Shown one piece after another: positions 1 through 7,721 of a stretch of 64,000 nt of DNA. Each line of letters begins with the position of its first letter. Positions within the stretch are counted from its first letter, which is position 1. Both the position numbers and the translations under genes were made by a program. Origin of the DNA: Lysobacter capsici (GTDB lineage: Bacteria > Pseudomonadota > Gammaproteobacteria > Xanthomonadales > Xanthomonadaceae); contig NZ_CP076103.1 in assembly GCF_018732085.1 (NCBI RefSeq), positions 5,146,001 to 5,210,000 on the forward strand. Reading direction: 5' to 3'. The notes beneath the pieces are model-generated. The model was not told the origin of the DNA, made no database searches, and saw only the letters and a program-made list of their open reading frames with translations.

Positions 1-303
1 GCCTTTGGCGGCGTTGCTTTGCGGTATCGCGGCGAAAGCGCCGAGGGTCAGGCGATCGCGCTGGAGTGGATCGAGGGCGACGGCCTGCCTTCGTACTACC
101 GTACTGGCGCGCACAAGGGCAAGTCGGGTGAGGCTGGGGCTTACGAGTTGCGGTTGCGCAAGCTCGAGCGGGTCGGCGCCGAGGGTGCGTTTACGGCGAC
201 TTCGGACTATCGCGAGACGGATTACGCGGATCTGGGCGATATGGAGCTTGATCCGTTTGCCGCGAACTATCTGAAGCATCGTGGTCAGGCGCATGCGCAC
301 TGA
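1..303 (+). CDS. C-terminal part of an unrecognised protein (cut by window start)
   Basis: The reading frame is open from the first base and stops with TGA at 301-303, giving 100 residues. The visible part is hydrophilic, with a charged, Tyr-rich stretch (YRETDYADLGD) and the end HRGQAHAH. There is no membrane segment or cysteine motif. I do not recognise the family. The true start lies upstream of the window; the TTG at 19 is unlikely to be the start because the frame stays open before it. Confidence 0.6.
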   Translation, partial: AFGGVALRYRGESAEGQAIALEWIEGDGLPSYYRTGAHKGKSGEAGAYELRLRKLERVGAEGAFTATSDYRETDYADLGDMELDPFAANYLKHRGQAHAH

Positions 304-431
304 GGTTTTCGGCGGTGTGGGTGCGTTTGTTTTGTGATCTGGCTTAGTGAAGCTTTGAGGCTTTGAAGCTTTGAAGCTTTGAAGCCAGAGGCCAGAGGCA
401 GGATCAACAGCTTTCGTCCGCAAGCGGCCGA

Positions 432-470
432 GTTACTTTCTTTTGTCTAAAGCGACAAAAGAAAGGTAAC
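432..470. repeat. Inverted repeat with A/T-rich arms
   Basis: GTTACTTTCTTTTGTC (432-447) pairs with GACAAAAGAAAGGTAAC (454-470) around a 6-base loop; one extra G is bulged. The arms end in T- and A-runs, so the structure could act as a bidirectional terminator. It is followed by two more small hairpins, which suggests a compound dispersed element rather than a simple terminator. Confidence 0.55.
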
Positions 471-674
471 CAAAGAAAAACGCTTTTTCTTGAATCAAGG
501 GCCCGCAAGTGCGGAGCGGACGCGGGCACGCGCCACACGGGACATCCATGTCCCGGTGGCGCGCGACGCGCATCCATGCGCGTCGCCCTCCGGGTGTGCT
601 GTTGCTAAGGCGAGTTGATGACTTCGCAGCGCTGGATGAACTGCGTGGATTGGGGCAGAAGCCACATGGCCGCC

Positions 675-1150
675 CTGTAGGAGCGGCGCAAGCCGCGACC
701 GCGCCACTACGACCACCGCGCCGGTCGCAACATCCCCTCGCCTTCCGTTACGGCCACAGCCTCGCACCGTCGAACGACAAAAATCGAACGTCAGCCAATG
801 CAACGCCACCTCCCTGTAGGAGCGGCGCAAGCCGCGACCGCGCCACTACGACCACCGCACCGGTCGCAACATCCCCTCACCTTCCTTTACGACCACAGCG
901 TCGCACCGTCGAACGATAAAAATAGAACGTCAGCCAATGCAACGCCACCTCCCTGTAGGAGCGGCGCAAGCCGCGACCGCGCCACTACGACCACCGCGCC
1001 GGTCGCAACATCCCCCTCGCCTTCCGTTACGGCCACAACCTCGCACCGTCGAACGGCAAAAATCGAACGTCAGCCAATGCAACGCCACCTCCCTGTAGGA
1101 GCGGCGCAAGCCGCGACCGCGCCACTGCAACAACGACGCCGGTTGCGGCA
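675..1150 (+). repeat. Tandem repeat, about 3.5 copies of a 139-140 bp unit
   Basis: Copies start with CTGTAGGAGCGGCGCAAG at 675, 814, 953 and 1093 (spacing 139, 139, 140). Each copy carries the dispersed GTAGGAGC..GCCGCGACCGCG element followed by a shared unique stretch containing CACCGTCGAACG. The last copy diverges after about 60 bases. The sequence looks like local amplification of one dispersed repeat plus its flank. Confidence 0.85.
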
Positions 1151-1350
1151 TTGCCGTAATCGCGCGGTCGCGGCATATGGCCGAAACAGATCGCCGTGGC
1201 CGGCCTCATCTACCGGTGCCAAGACTCAAATACAGATACCGCGCAATACCCGACGGCTCCTCATGCGTCCACCGGGCGAACGTTTGACTCCGCCCAGGCC
1301 TCGCACCCGCCCCGCCATCGGTGCCTGTCGAAGCGAACCGACCACCGCGC

Positions 1351-1893
1351 TCAACGCCGCCCAACACCCGTCGGCTCCACGCGCTCGTAAGCCACCACGA
1401 CCACGAACGGCCGCGCCAGCCCCGCTTCGTCCAACGCCGCCCGAGCCGGCGCCACGTCTGGATCACGTAACCAGACCTTCAGACTCGGCCGCTTCGGATC
1501 GACGGACAGCGTGCAGTCCAGCCCCTTCGCCCGCACTACCTGGTTGACGGTCTCGCCGATCCGCTCCAGGTCACGCAGCGAATGGGTCACGGCGACAGCC
1601 TCGAAGCTTGCGTCATCCGTCAACTGACGCAAGCTCGCCTGCGCGTCGCGACTGAAATTGACGACCACCCGATAACGCGGCCGCTGTTCGATGTACAAGC
1701 CGCCGAACGTGTCCGGAAACCGGTCGCTCGCCAATGCCTGAATCCGCGCCGGGTCGGCCGGTGTCCTGGTGTCGTGCGGCATCGGTTGCCGCCGCTCGCC
1801 GTCCATGCCGGCGGCCCGCGCGTTGGCGAACTGGGAGCACGCTGCAAAAAGCAAAGCGAGCGTCGAGATCGTCGCCACGACGATGGCTTTCAT
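1351..1893 (-). CDS. Putative lipoprotein, unknown function
   Basis: 180 residues. The N-terminus is a lipoprotein signal: Lys, then a hydrophobic run ending LLFAAC-S, so Cys19 is the probable lipidated residue. The mature part has no recognised domain; it contains RYRVVVNFSRDAQ and a second beta-rich stretch (SLKVWLRDP). AAAGGAA lies about 7 bases before the ATG. It follows the YcaO gene on the same strand after a 130-base gap, so it may be in the same transcript, but no direct link to YcaO chemistry is visible. Confidence 0.7.
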   Translation of the reverse strand: MKAIVVATISTLALLFAACSQFANARAAGMDGERRQPMPHDTRTPADPARIQALASDRFPDTFGGLYIEQRPRYRVVVNFSRDAQASLRQLTDDASFEAVAVTHSLRDLERIGETVNQVVRAKGLDCTLSVDPKRPSLKVWLRDPDVAPARAALDEAGLARPFVVVVAYERVEPTGVGRR

Positions 1894-2023
1894 GAGCAGT
1901 TCCTTTCAGTCAATCAAGGCGCCCGCGCCGCGCATTCGGCCGATTCCAGACATCAAGACCCAACGGTCCAGGCGCAGGCGCGGGGTGATCGGCATGACGA
2001 ACGCCCGCGGGCCGGCCCGGGGA

Positions 2024-3295
2024 TCACGCCACGTAATTCTGCCGCTTCCGCCCCATCAGCGTCCCCTCCAGCAACGCCATCCCGCGCCGCCCCGGCGCCA
2101 TCACCATGCCGGTGGTGACCAAAAGAAACCGTTCGAGCTCCAACGCCACGCAGCTGACCACGCAGAACGCATCGCCTTCGCGATGATGGACCCGGTGATA
2201 CACGGGGACGCCTCCCATCTCCAAGGTATCGACCAACTCGCGCAACAACGCCTCCGGCGGCTGGCGTTCGCGTTGCGGATGCGACCAGGCCGCATGCCGC
2301 ATTCGCTCGCGATCCACCTGAAAGTACGCGCAGGCGCGCAGCTTGGGATACTCGGACAAGGCCAGCAGCACCTGCCGGCTGTAGTCGCCGACGCTGGTCA
2401 GGCGCTGTCCCACCACCACGGTCTGCACCAGTTCGGTCAGCGCGCGGATCGCCGCATGCTCGGCGTACAAAGACGCGCCGTACCCACCGGGATACACGAC
2501 TTCGCCCTCGACCATGCGATCGGTGGTGGCGATGAAGGCCGGCACGCCCAGATCGCTGGTCGCATCGATCAGCAGCACCTCGCGCCCGAGCTGCGCGCTC
2601 GCCGCCGCATGCACGGCCGCGACCGCTTCGGGCATCGAGGCTGGGTCGATCCAGGCGCCGAAGCTCGCGGGGTCGCCCAAGTAATGCGCGACCAGAAACA
2701 AGGACCACGAATCGCGCTCGACCAACTCGCCGAGCGCATGCACCGCGGCCTCTTCCAGGCTCGCGCCGATCGCCGTGCCGCTGTTGGAACCGTAGCGGAT
2801 CACGCTGCTGTAATCGAAATTGTCGCCCGGCAACAAATCCGCCAGCGCGTTCGGCCGACACAGGAAGGCCGGCACCGCGAGCTCGTAATCGTCGTGGAAG
2901 AACGAGCGATACCACAGACAACTCAGCTTGCGCTGGCGCCTGCGCCTGCGCTTGCCCTGCCGCCCGAACTCGGCGTGAAACGGCATCCCGACATAAGACG
3001 AATCGTGGAACACCGACGAGGCCAAGCGCAACTCGGCGCGCTCCTGCGGCGCGCTGGCATTCGCATACACATGCTCGACCGCTTCGTACAGCGCGCCGAC
3101 CCGCGCTGCTTCGCGCTCGCCCTTGCCGAAGCCGCTGCCGATGGCCTCGCCATCGGCGTCGTGCAGCACGCACACCGCGCCTTGCAGGCCCGTGTCGGTG
3201 CTGTCGATATGCGCGCTCCACCCTTGGCGCGCGAGAAATGCTTCGATCACCTGCTGCGCCTGCGCCAGCGATCGCTCGCGTTCCAACGGAATCAT
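2024..3295 (-). CDS. Stand-alone YcaO-family enzyme
   Basis: 423 residues. YcaO proteins use ATP to activate backbone amides, making azolines, thioamides or amidines in ribosomal peptides. Two hallmark blocks are present: a GKG-type block followed by a helix with E71 and E74 (about 55-75), and the nucleotide-binding block S170-x-x-G173-x-A-x-G177 running to E193-R194-D195. A third block near 270-291 ends in ELVQ. The C-terminus (KRQNYVA) lacks the Pro-rich tail of azoline-forming YcaO proteins. No E1-like, TfuA or dehydrogenase partner is adjacent. A very basic tract lies at 114-123. AGGAG precedes the ATG. The gene lies 79 bases after a 45-codon peptide gene on the same strand, separated by a hairpin with a T-run. 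Confidence 0.85.
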   Translation of the reverse strand: MIPLERERSLAQAQQVIEAFLARQGWSAHIDSTDTGLQGAVCVLHDADGEAIGSGFGKGEREAARVGALYEAVEHVYANASAPQERAELRLASSVFHDSSYVGMPFHAEFGRQGKRRRRRQRKLSCLWYRSFFHDDYELAVPAFLCRPNALADLLPGDNFDYSSVIRYGSNSGTAIGASLEEAAVHALGELVERDSWSLFLVAHYLGDPASFGAWIDPASMPEAVAAVHAAASAQLGREVLLIDATSDLGVPAFIATTDRMVEGEVVYPGGYGASLYAEHAAIRALTELVQTVVVGQRLTSVGDYSRQVLLALSEYPKLRACAYFQVDRERMRHAAWSHPQRERQPPEALLRELVDTLEMGGVPVYHRVHHREGDAFCVVSCVALELERFLLVTTGMVMAPGRRGMALLEGTLMGRKRQNYVA

Positions 3296-3321
3296 GCCCG
3301 CACTCCTTGCCTCATGGTTTC

Positions 3322-3359
3322 AAAAAACGAAGCGGCCCGGCCGGAGCCGTGCCGCTTCG
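3322..3359 (-). terminator. Hairpin and T-run between the peptide gene and ycaO
   Basis: Read on the minus strand, CGAAGCGGC (3359-3351) pairs with GCCGCTTCG (3336-3328) and is followed at once by TTTTTT (3327-3322). This is a classic intrinsic terminator lying 15 bases after the peptide stop codon and 26 bases before the ycaO start. With partial read-through it would give much peptide mRNA and little enzyme mRNA, as is common in RiPP operons (inference). Confidence 0.8.
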
Positions 3360-3374
3360 GTCGTACCCCGCCGC

Positions 3375-3512
3375 TTACTTGGCGAGCAGATCCAGGATCG
3401 CCTTCTCTTCCGGCGTCGGTGCCGGCGCCTGGTTCTGGCTGACCTGCTGCTGCGCGGCGATGGCCAGGGTGACGGCGTTCTTGACGATGGTCGTTCCGAT
3501 CAACTTCTTCAT
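3375..3512 (-). CDS. 45-residue peptide, candidate RiPP precursor
   Basis: Too short for usual gene calling, but well supported: ATG at 3512 with GAGGG about 6 bases upstream, TAA stop, and a terminator just after. The peptide starts MKKLIGTTIV, has an apolar stretch to Ala20, then QQQ (21-23), a Pro-spaced APAPTP linker (29-34), and an amphipathic helix-like end EEKAILDLLAK. It has no Cys, so azoline formation would have to use Thr (7, 8, 15, 33) or Ser25; amide thioamidation or amidine formation needs neither. The first 20 residues also resemble a signal or membrane peptide, so a non-RiPP role is possible. No homologue is recognised. Confidence 0.65.
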   Translation of the reverse strand: MKKLIGTTIVKNAVTLAIAAQQQVSQNQAPAPTPEEKAILDLLAK

Positions 3513-3709
3513 ACAGTCCCTCGTAAGTGTTGATGCGTGCGATAACTCCCCGCAGCGCCGGCGCAAGGCGGCGGTGACGCGCGCCCGCGGCGGCCTGCCG
3601 GTCAGCAATACGCCCGCCGTGGCCGGTGCGTCAATCGTGGCCCGGCAGGGGACGACGCGATTGTGCGACTGCAACCACAGATTCGCGGCGTCCCGGCGCG
3701 GCCAGGACG

Positions 3710-4183
3710 TTACGGCGCAGGCGCCGCCGACAACTGCGCATAGGCCTTGCGGCCGACCGACGCCGACAGGCTGTTGAGCCCCTGGATGATGTTGGACGAG
3801 GTGTCCTTGACCTCGTGGTCTCGATCGCGATAACGGATGCGCAGCGCCAGACGATCGCGCCCCGCCATCACCCCGAACATCACCCGCACGCCGGGCGGAC
3901 GCTGGCGGATATCGGTGATCGCCACTTCGGCGATCTCGGTTTCGGACACCGTGACCGAATGCTTCTGCGCCTCTTCCGCATAGGCCTGCTCGATCAGCGG
4001 CGGCACCTTGTCGTTGTGCTCGCACTCGCCGCAATCCCAGACGATGTGCAGCTTGGGCACGGTCGCCTGTGCCGACGCGGCGGCCGGCGGCGACGCAGAC
4101 GGCTCGGCTGCACCCTGCGCAAATGCAGGCATGGCCACGAACGAAGACAGCAACAGCGCCGACAACAAACTACGTGTAATCAC
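3710..4183 (-). CDS. Secreted protein with a CxxC motif, unknown function
   Basis: 157 residues with a clear Sec signal peptide (hydrophobic core LLSALLLSSF, cleavage after AFA-QG), then an Ala/Pro/Ser-rich linker. The mature domain begins KLHIVWDCGECEHNDKVPP, whose C-x-x-C could be redox-active or bind metal. The rest is mixed alpha/beta with many Arg (RLALRIRYRDRDHEVKD). GGAGGG precedes the ATG. The gene lies between a TonB-family gene and the peptide/YcaO pair, all on the minus strand; a 197-base gap separates it from the peptide, so they may have separate promoters. The family is not recognised. Confidence 0.75.
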   Translation of the reverse strand: MITRSLLSALLLSSFVAMPAFAQGAAEPSASPPAAASAQATVPKLHIVWDCGECEHNDKVPPLIEQAYAEEAQKHSVTVSETEIAEVAITDIRQRPPGVRVMFGVMAGRDRLALRIRYRDRDHEVKDTSSNIIQGLNSLSASVGRKAYAQLSAAPAP

Positions 4184-4278
4184 ACATCCCTCCTGGAGTG
4201 TTTTTGGTTTTCGATCGTTGTTCGGCGAGGCGAACGCAAACCGCGCTCCCTCGCCGACGCGGCATCATGCCCGATGGT

Positions 4279-4956
4279 TCAACCGCGCGCGACGCGTCCG
4301 GGCAACACGAAATCGATCGGCACCCGCGCGACCGCCTCCACCGCCTCGCCATCGCGCATCCGCGGCTGGAAACGCCAGCCGCTCAGCACCGCGGCCAACG
4401 CCGCCTCGTCGAGCGCGTGGTGGCCACTGCTGCGCGCGATCCTCGCCGACAACGGCACGCCGTCGATGCCGACGACGACTTCGATCTCGACCGAGCCGCT
4501 GAGTCCGGCCCGCAACGCCTTACGCGGATACACCGGCGCGGGCGAAGCGACGGCCTGCAGCGGCCTATCGACACTGGCGCGGTAATGCACCGGCGGCAGT
4601 CGCAAGGTGTCCAGCAGGCTCGGCACCGACAACGGCAGCGTCGGCGTGGGATCGATCGACACGCGCACATGCTGCGCGATGGCCGTCAGGTTCGGCGGCC
4701 GAGCGGGAAAGCGCAGGCCACCACAACCGGGCGGATCGGGTATCTCGGGGTACGGAATCTGGATGACCAACGGATCGCCGGCCGGCACGTAAGCCGACCG
4801 CTCGAATGGATTGACCGGCAAGGTCACCGCCAGCAGCAACCATGCATGCAAGGCCAACGCGCCGGCGATGGCCGACACCCGCACTGCATTGGGCCGCTCG
4901 CCGCGCCGCGACGATGCCCGCGCCTGGAGGCTCTCGCCTTCGCCTGCCCTGTCCAT
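4279..4956 (-). CDS. TonB-family energy-transducer-like protein
   Basis: 225 residues. One N-terminal transmembrane helix (about residues 26-44, AVRVSAIAGALALHAWLLL) anchors it in the inner membrane. A Pro-rich periplasmic stretch follows (PYPEIPDPPGC), then a TonB C-terminal domain near 130-225: a PVYPRKALRAGLSGSVEIEV-like start, DEAALAAVLSGWRFQP, then RVPIDFVL. TonB proteins couple the proton motive force to outer-membrane receptors. No ExbB/ExbD or receptor gene is adjacent. The start at 4956 is chosen because GGTTGGGG precedes it and the frame upstream is low quality. Confidence 0.8.
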   Translation of the reverse strand: MDRAGEGESLQARASSRRGERPNAVRVSAIAGALALHAWLLLAVTLPVNPFERSAYVPAGDPLVIQIPYPEIPDPPGCGGLRFPARPPNLTAIAQHVRVSIDPTPTLPLSVPSLLDTLRLPPVHYRASVDRPLQAVASPAPVYPRKALRAGLSGSVEIEVVVGIDGVPLSARIARSSGHHALDEAALAAVLSGWRFQPRMRDGEAVEAVARVPIDFVLPGRVARG

Positions 4957-5049
4957 GAGCCCCAACCTTGTGCGACCTGGGTCACAAGAATATGCGTAAG
5001 CACCGTTAAGATCGCAAGCCCGAACACGACCGTCCGTCGAACAGTCCCC

Positions 5050-5715
5050 ATGGCCCCAACGCCGAACCCGCCCCGCATCGTCGCCCTGTCCGAACTCGCC
5101 GACGCCTACCGCGTCCCCGACTACCTGCCCGCCCACTGGCGCATCCTCGTCGTCCCCGGCGACCTGCGCGTCGACGGCGACCTGCAACTGGAATGGGACC
5201 GCCCCGACGGCAAGGCCAACCCGCCGCGGCACGACTGGCGCGACGCCGCCGGCTGCCCGCCCGACGAAGCCATCGACGGCGTTGCCATCGAAGGCAGCCT
5301 GCACGTCGGCGGCGCGATCATCAGCCACTGGGCCGGCCCGGTCCTGCTGGTACGCGAGCACCTGCGCGCGCGCAGCCTGATCGCCGGCGGCGCGTTCATC
5401 CGCATCCGCGGCGACGCCGACGTGACCGACACCGTGCTCGGCCATACCAACCACGGCGAGCTCTACATCGACGGCACCGCGACCGCGCCGCTGCTGATCT
5501 GGGACGACCACTTCTTCAACGCGGCCACCATCAACGCCCCGTACACCTTCGACACCCGCGCGGCCGCGTGGGAGGACTGGGAGTACGACGACGACCTGGA
5601 CGGTTATCCGGTGCCCGAACAGTTGAAGCCGGTGCTGAGGGACGAGTTTGGGTGCTGGGATGAAGTGATGGATGCGTTGCGGGCGGGGAAGGACGTGGTG
5701 AGGCGCGACCCGTAA
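5050..5715 (+). CDS. Hypothetical protein, possible beta-helix
   Basis: 221 residues, Asp- and His-rich. The middle part contains short repeating beta units (VPGDLRVDGDLQLEW, AIEGSLHVGGAIISH, LIAGGAFIRIRGDADV, GELYIDGTATAPLL) spaced about 20-25 residues apart. This resembles bactofilin-like or other right-handed beta-helix proteins; the assignment is inference. There is no signal peptide or membrane segment. It is divergent from the TonB gene (93 bases apart) and convergent with the T4SS effector gene, ending 4 bases from it. It could belong to the accessory toxin region, but nothing shows this directly. Confidence 0.7.
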   Translation: MAPTPNPPRIVALSELADAYRVPDYLPAHWRILVVPGDLRVDGDLQLEWDRPDGKANPPRHDWRDAAGCPPDEAIDGVAIEGSLHVGGAIISHWAGPVLLVREHLRARSLIAGGAFIRIRGDADVTDTVLGHTNHGELYIDGTATAPLLIWDDHFFNAATINAPYTFDTRAAAWEDWEYDDDLDGYPVPEQLKPVLRDEFGCWDEVMDALRAGKDVVRRDP

Positions 5716-5719
5716 GTCT

Positions 5720-6832
5720 CTATAGCTTGATAACGGGTGAACCGCTTTGCTGCTGAACTGGCGCCTGCGATTGGCTCTGCGCCTGTTCCTGGGCCCGCTC
5801 CTTGCTAAGCGCGTCCAACTGCTGCACAGATTCGCGCACTGGCGCCTGCATGGCCGGATCAGCGGGTACGTGCGCCCGCAGGTGCGCGGGGTCGGACAAT
5901 CCGCCCTCGACGGCAAACAGATTGCGCCGGCCGTCCGATATTGGACTACCCAGCACGACGTGATCGGGGTGCCGAATACCCGCCAGCCGACATTGCACCG
6001 CCAGATTGGCCGCAATGCAGTCCAGCGCCTGCCCGGCAGGCATCGAATTCTGGCCCGCCAACGCGCCGGGCAACTTGTCATGCAGTTGGCGAATCAAAGC
6101 CCGGTCGGCCGGATCGGATGGATCAACGGAAGCATCCGTTTGCGACGGCGAAGGTCGCAGCAGGCGTTGGTAATCGCGAAGATAGAGATCGCGCTGGGTC
6201 AGGCGACCATCCTGATTTTGATCCTCCAGGCCATCGGCACGCGTGTACGGTTGATCGACGACGACCTTGGCCATCGCCTTGATCACCGATGCATCGTCCA
6301 GGCTTCCATCCTTCCAGCCGTCATATAACTGTGGCCAGTCCAAGCCCAGCGTGCTGTAGCCAAGATCGCTCCACCTGGGCCTGAACGACGGCTCGCTTTT
6401 ACTCAGATCGGCAAAGATGGGAAATGCGTTGAAGATCGCCCGAGCTTCCTTCTCGCTGCGAAATTGAACGTAGTCGTCGGCACTTGCGTTCACGGGAAAA
6501 ACCGCATGACGATCCTTGTCGTGACCCACCTCGTGGGCCATGCGCGAAAACAATCCCGCCACGAGATGCGCCCCCTGAGGGGTCTTCGCAAACTCGTACT
6601 GACTCTTGTTGACGAGAATTTCGCGATGCGGTTCCGATCGATAGGCGGCTAAAGGCTCGGAAGGATCTGCCACCAACCGCCCGCCATTGGAGAAGAATTC
6701 CTTGAAATCGGCACTGGCATGGGAGGACTTCAAAACCAGCGACTGAAACTCCTGGGGCAGATCGAGGAACTCAGCATTGCGAGCCAGAAACTGTGTATTT
6801 TCCTCGTGTCGCTTGCGTTCTTCATCGGTCAT
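5720..6832 (-). CDS. Probable X-T4SS effector: zincin-like domain plus XVIPCD tail
   Basis: 370 residues. The C-terminal third (about 238-345) matches the pattern of the XVIPCD signal of Xanthomonadales type IV secretion effectors: DPADRALIRQLHDKL, a central AANLAVQCRLAG helix, HVVLG, RRNLFAVEGGL and DPAHLRAHV, then a Gln-rich end. The N-terminal part holds H100-E-V-G-H104, a zinc-metallopeptidase signature, with EKEAR (about 127-131) as a possible third-ligand region. An EF-hand-like loop lies at D204-x-N-x-D-G-x-L-x-x-x-D215. Such effectors kill neighbouring bacteria. Start 6832 is chosen for the G-rich ribosome site just upstream; a start at 6919 would overlap the divergent gene. Substrate unknown. 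Confidence 0.75.
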   Translation of the reverse strand: MTDEERKRHEENTQFLARNAEFLDLPQEFQSLVLKSSHASADFKEFFSNGGRLVADPSEPLAAYRSEPHREILVNKSQYEFAKTPQGAHLVAGLFSRMAHEVGHDKDRHAVFPVNASADDYVQFRSEKEARAIFNAFPIFADLSKSEPSFRPRWSDLGYSTLGLDWPQLYDGWKDGSLDDASVIKAMAKVVVDQPYTRADGLEDQNQDGRLTQRDLYLRDYQRLLRPSPSQTDASVDPSDPADRALIRQLHDKLPGALAGQNSMPAGQALDCIAANLAVQCRLAGIRHPDHVVLGSPISDGRRNLFAVEGGLSDPAHLRAHVPADPAMQAPVRESVQQLDALSKERAQEQAQSQSQAPVQQQSGSPVIKL

Positions 6833-6868
6833 ACCCCCCCCAACTGATCCATCAACGATCTTGGCTTC

Positions 6869-6874
6869 TATACT
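6869..6874 (+). promoter_or_regulatory. Candidate -10 element (TATACT) in the divergent intergenic region
   Basis: TATACT matches five of six bases of the sigma-70 -10 box and lies 35 bases before the lipoprotein start, within the 76-base gap between the effector and the first lipoprotein gene. No good -35 hexamer is visible, so the call is weak. Confidence 0.3.
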
Positions 6875-6908
6875 GCGTTTGACCTGTCGAGCACCGAAGG
6901 ACCGGAAC

Positions 6909-7460
6909 ATGGCGACCAAGCTCTACATCACCTCAATCCGATTGACCTTTGGCTGGCTTGCCTTCGCGACCGTGATTGCCGGCTGCACCAGCGCACCATC
7001 GATCGGCACGACGCCTTCTGCATCAAGCTTGTCGATAGAACAGCTGGTGCGATTGCCCGCCGAAAACGGGCACGCGGGCCTCGATCAAGTGGTTCGCGCC
7101 CTGCAGGCACGCTATGGCGAACGCTCGAACGTCGAACTGTCTCCGCTCACCAATACTGCGACGCCCATTACCCTGGCCGACGGCACGGTCATCACTCAGG
7201 CAGTCACCAACATCAACGGCAGCGACGACGTGGCGAGGGACGTATTCCTGGGGATTGCGGAACGTCCCTGCTTGGATGCCCATCGCATTGCGGCAATGAT
7301 CGGCGCGAAGAAGGGCTACGAGGTGGATGGCGATGACATGACCACCGGCCATTCGAGCTATTTCTTCCAAAGCGCGCAGATCGACATCGAAATGGAGGCG
7401 CAGCGCCAAGGCCCGGCTTGCGTTCGTTCCATCGCCATCTACAAGCGCCTCTCGCAATAA
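6909..7460 (+). CDS. Lipoprotein, candidate immunity protein (copy 1)
   Basis: 183 residues. The signal ends in a lipobox, VIAG-C, so Cys26 should be lipidated and the protein periplasmic. The mature part begins with SLSIEQLVRLPAENGHAGLD and has four-strand-like units, TDTNGT-type turns and a Cys pair (about 119 and 172). It is clearly paralogous to the lipoprotein at 7722 (shared D-QVV-ALQARYG, LADGTVI-QTVTN, GAK, TGH-Y-F-SA). Immunity proteins of the X-T4SS effectors are typically lipoproteins encoded beside their effector; here the arrangement is divergent. AAGGA lies 8 bases before the ATG. Confidence 0.75.
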   Translation: MATKLYITSIRLTFGWLAFATVIAGCTSAPSIGTTPSASSLSIEQLVRLPAENGHAGLDQVVRALQARYGERSNVELSPLTNTATPITLADGTVITQAVTNINGSDDVARDVFLGIAERPCLDAHRIAAMIGAKKGYEVDGDDMTTGHSSYFFQSAQIDIEMEAQRQGPACVRSIAIYKRLSQ

Positions 7461-7721
7461 GCTTTGCCTCGCCAGTAAACAAGCGCGAGAAAACCTCCGC
7501 ATCACCACGGCCGATGCCTGCCGATCGCGCTGCACAACGCATCGTTGTGGCTCCCCGCCTCCCGCTCCCGCTCACAGCGCCGAACCCGGCATTACCTCGT
7601 GGGCAATCGGCATCTCGCTCACAGCGCCAGTGCTCACCTCTCTCATCCATGACTCGATCCTCCGCGATACTTACCTGCAATGACGCGTCTTATCCTAGCG
7701 CCAGTTATCGAGGGATCGACC

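Larger units (their letters stand above)
304..1350. repeat. Repeat-rich non-coding region
   Basis: No convincing gene. From left to right it holds: four copies of a 9-bp GCTTTGAAG-like unit (about 349-385); a strong inverted repeat (432-470); two further hairpins, GGGACATCCATGTCCC near 540-555 and a GACGCGCATCCATGCGCGTC stem near 567-587; and a tandem array of 139-140 bp units (675-1150). Open frames here (for example over 798-1350) are Arg/Pro/Ala-rich repeat translations without ribosome binding sites. Confidence 0.7.

Noticed and set aside
675..1150. CRISPR array
   Set aside because: Units are 139 bp with repeat over the full length; no short repeats with unique spacers and no cas genes.
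798..1547. 249-residue protein on the plus strand
   Set aside because: It translates the tandem repeats and overlaps the real lipoprotein gene in antisense.
4198..4262. Terminator between TonB and secreted-protein genes
   Set aside because: An inverted repeat TCGGCGAGG/CCTCGCCGA exists but is followed by A's, not T's, on the transcribed strand.
6833..6919. N-terminal extension of the effector to 6919
   Set aside because: Would overlap the divergent lipoprotein start and lacks a ribosome site; the G-rich site favours 6832.
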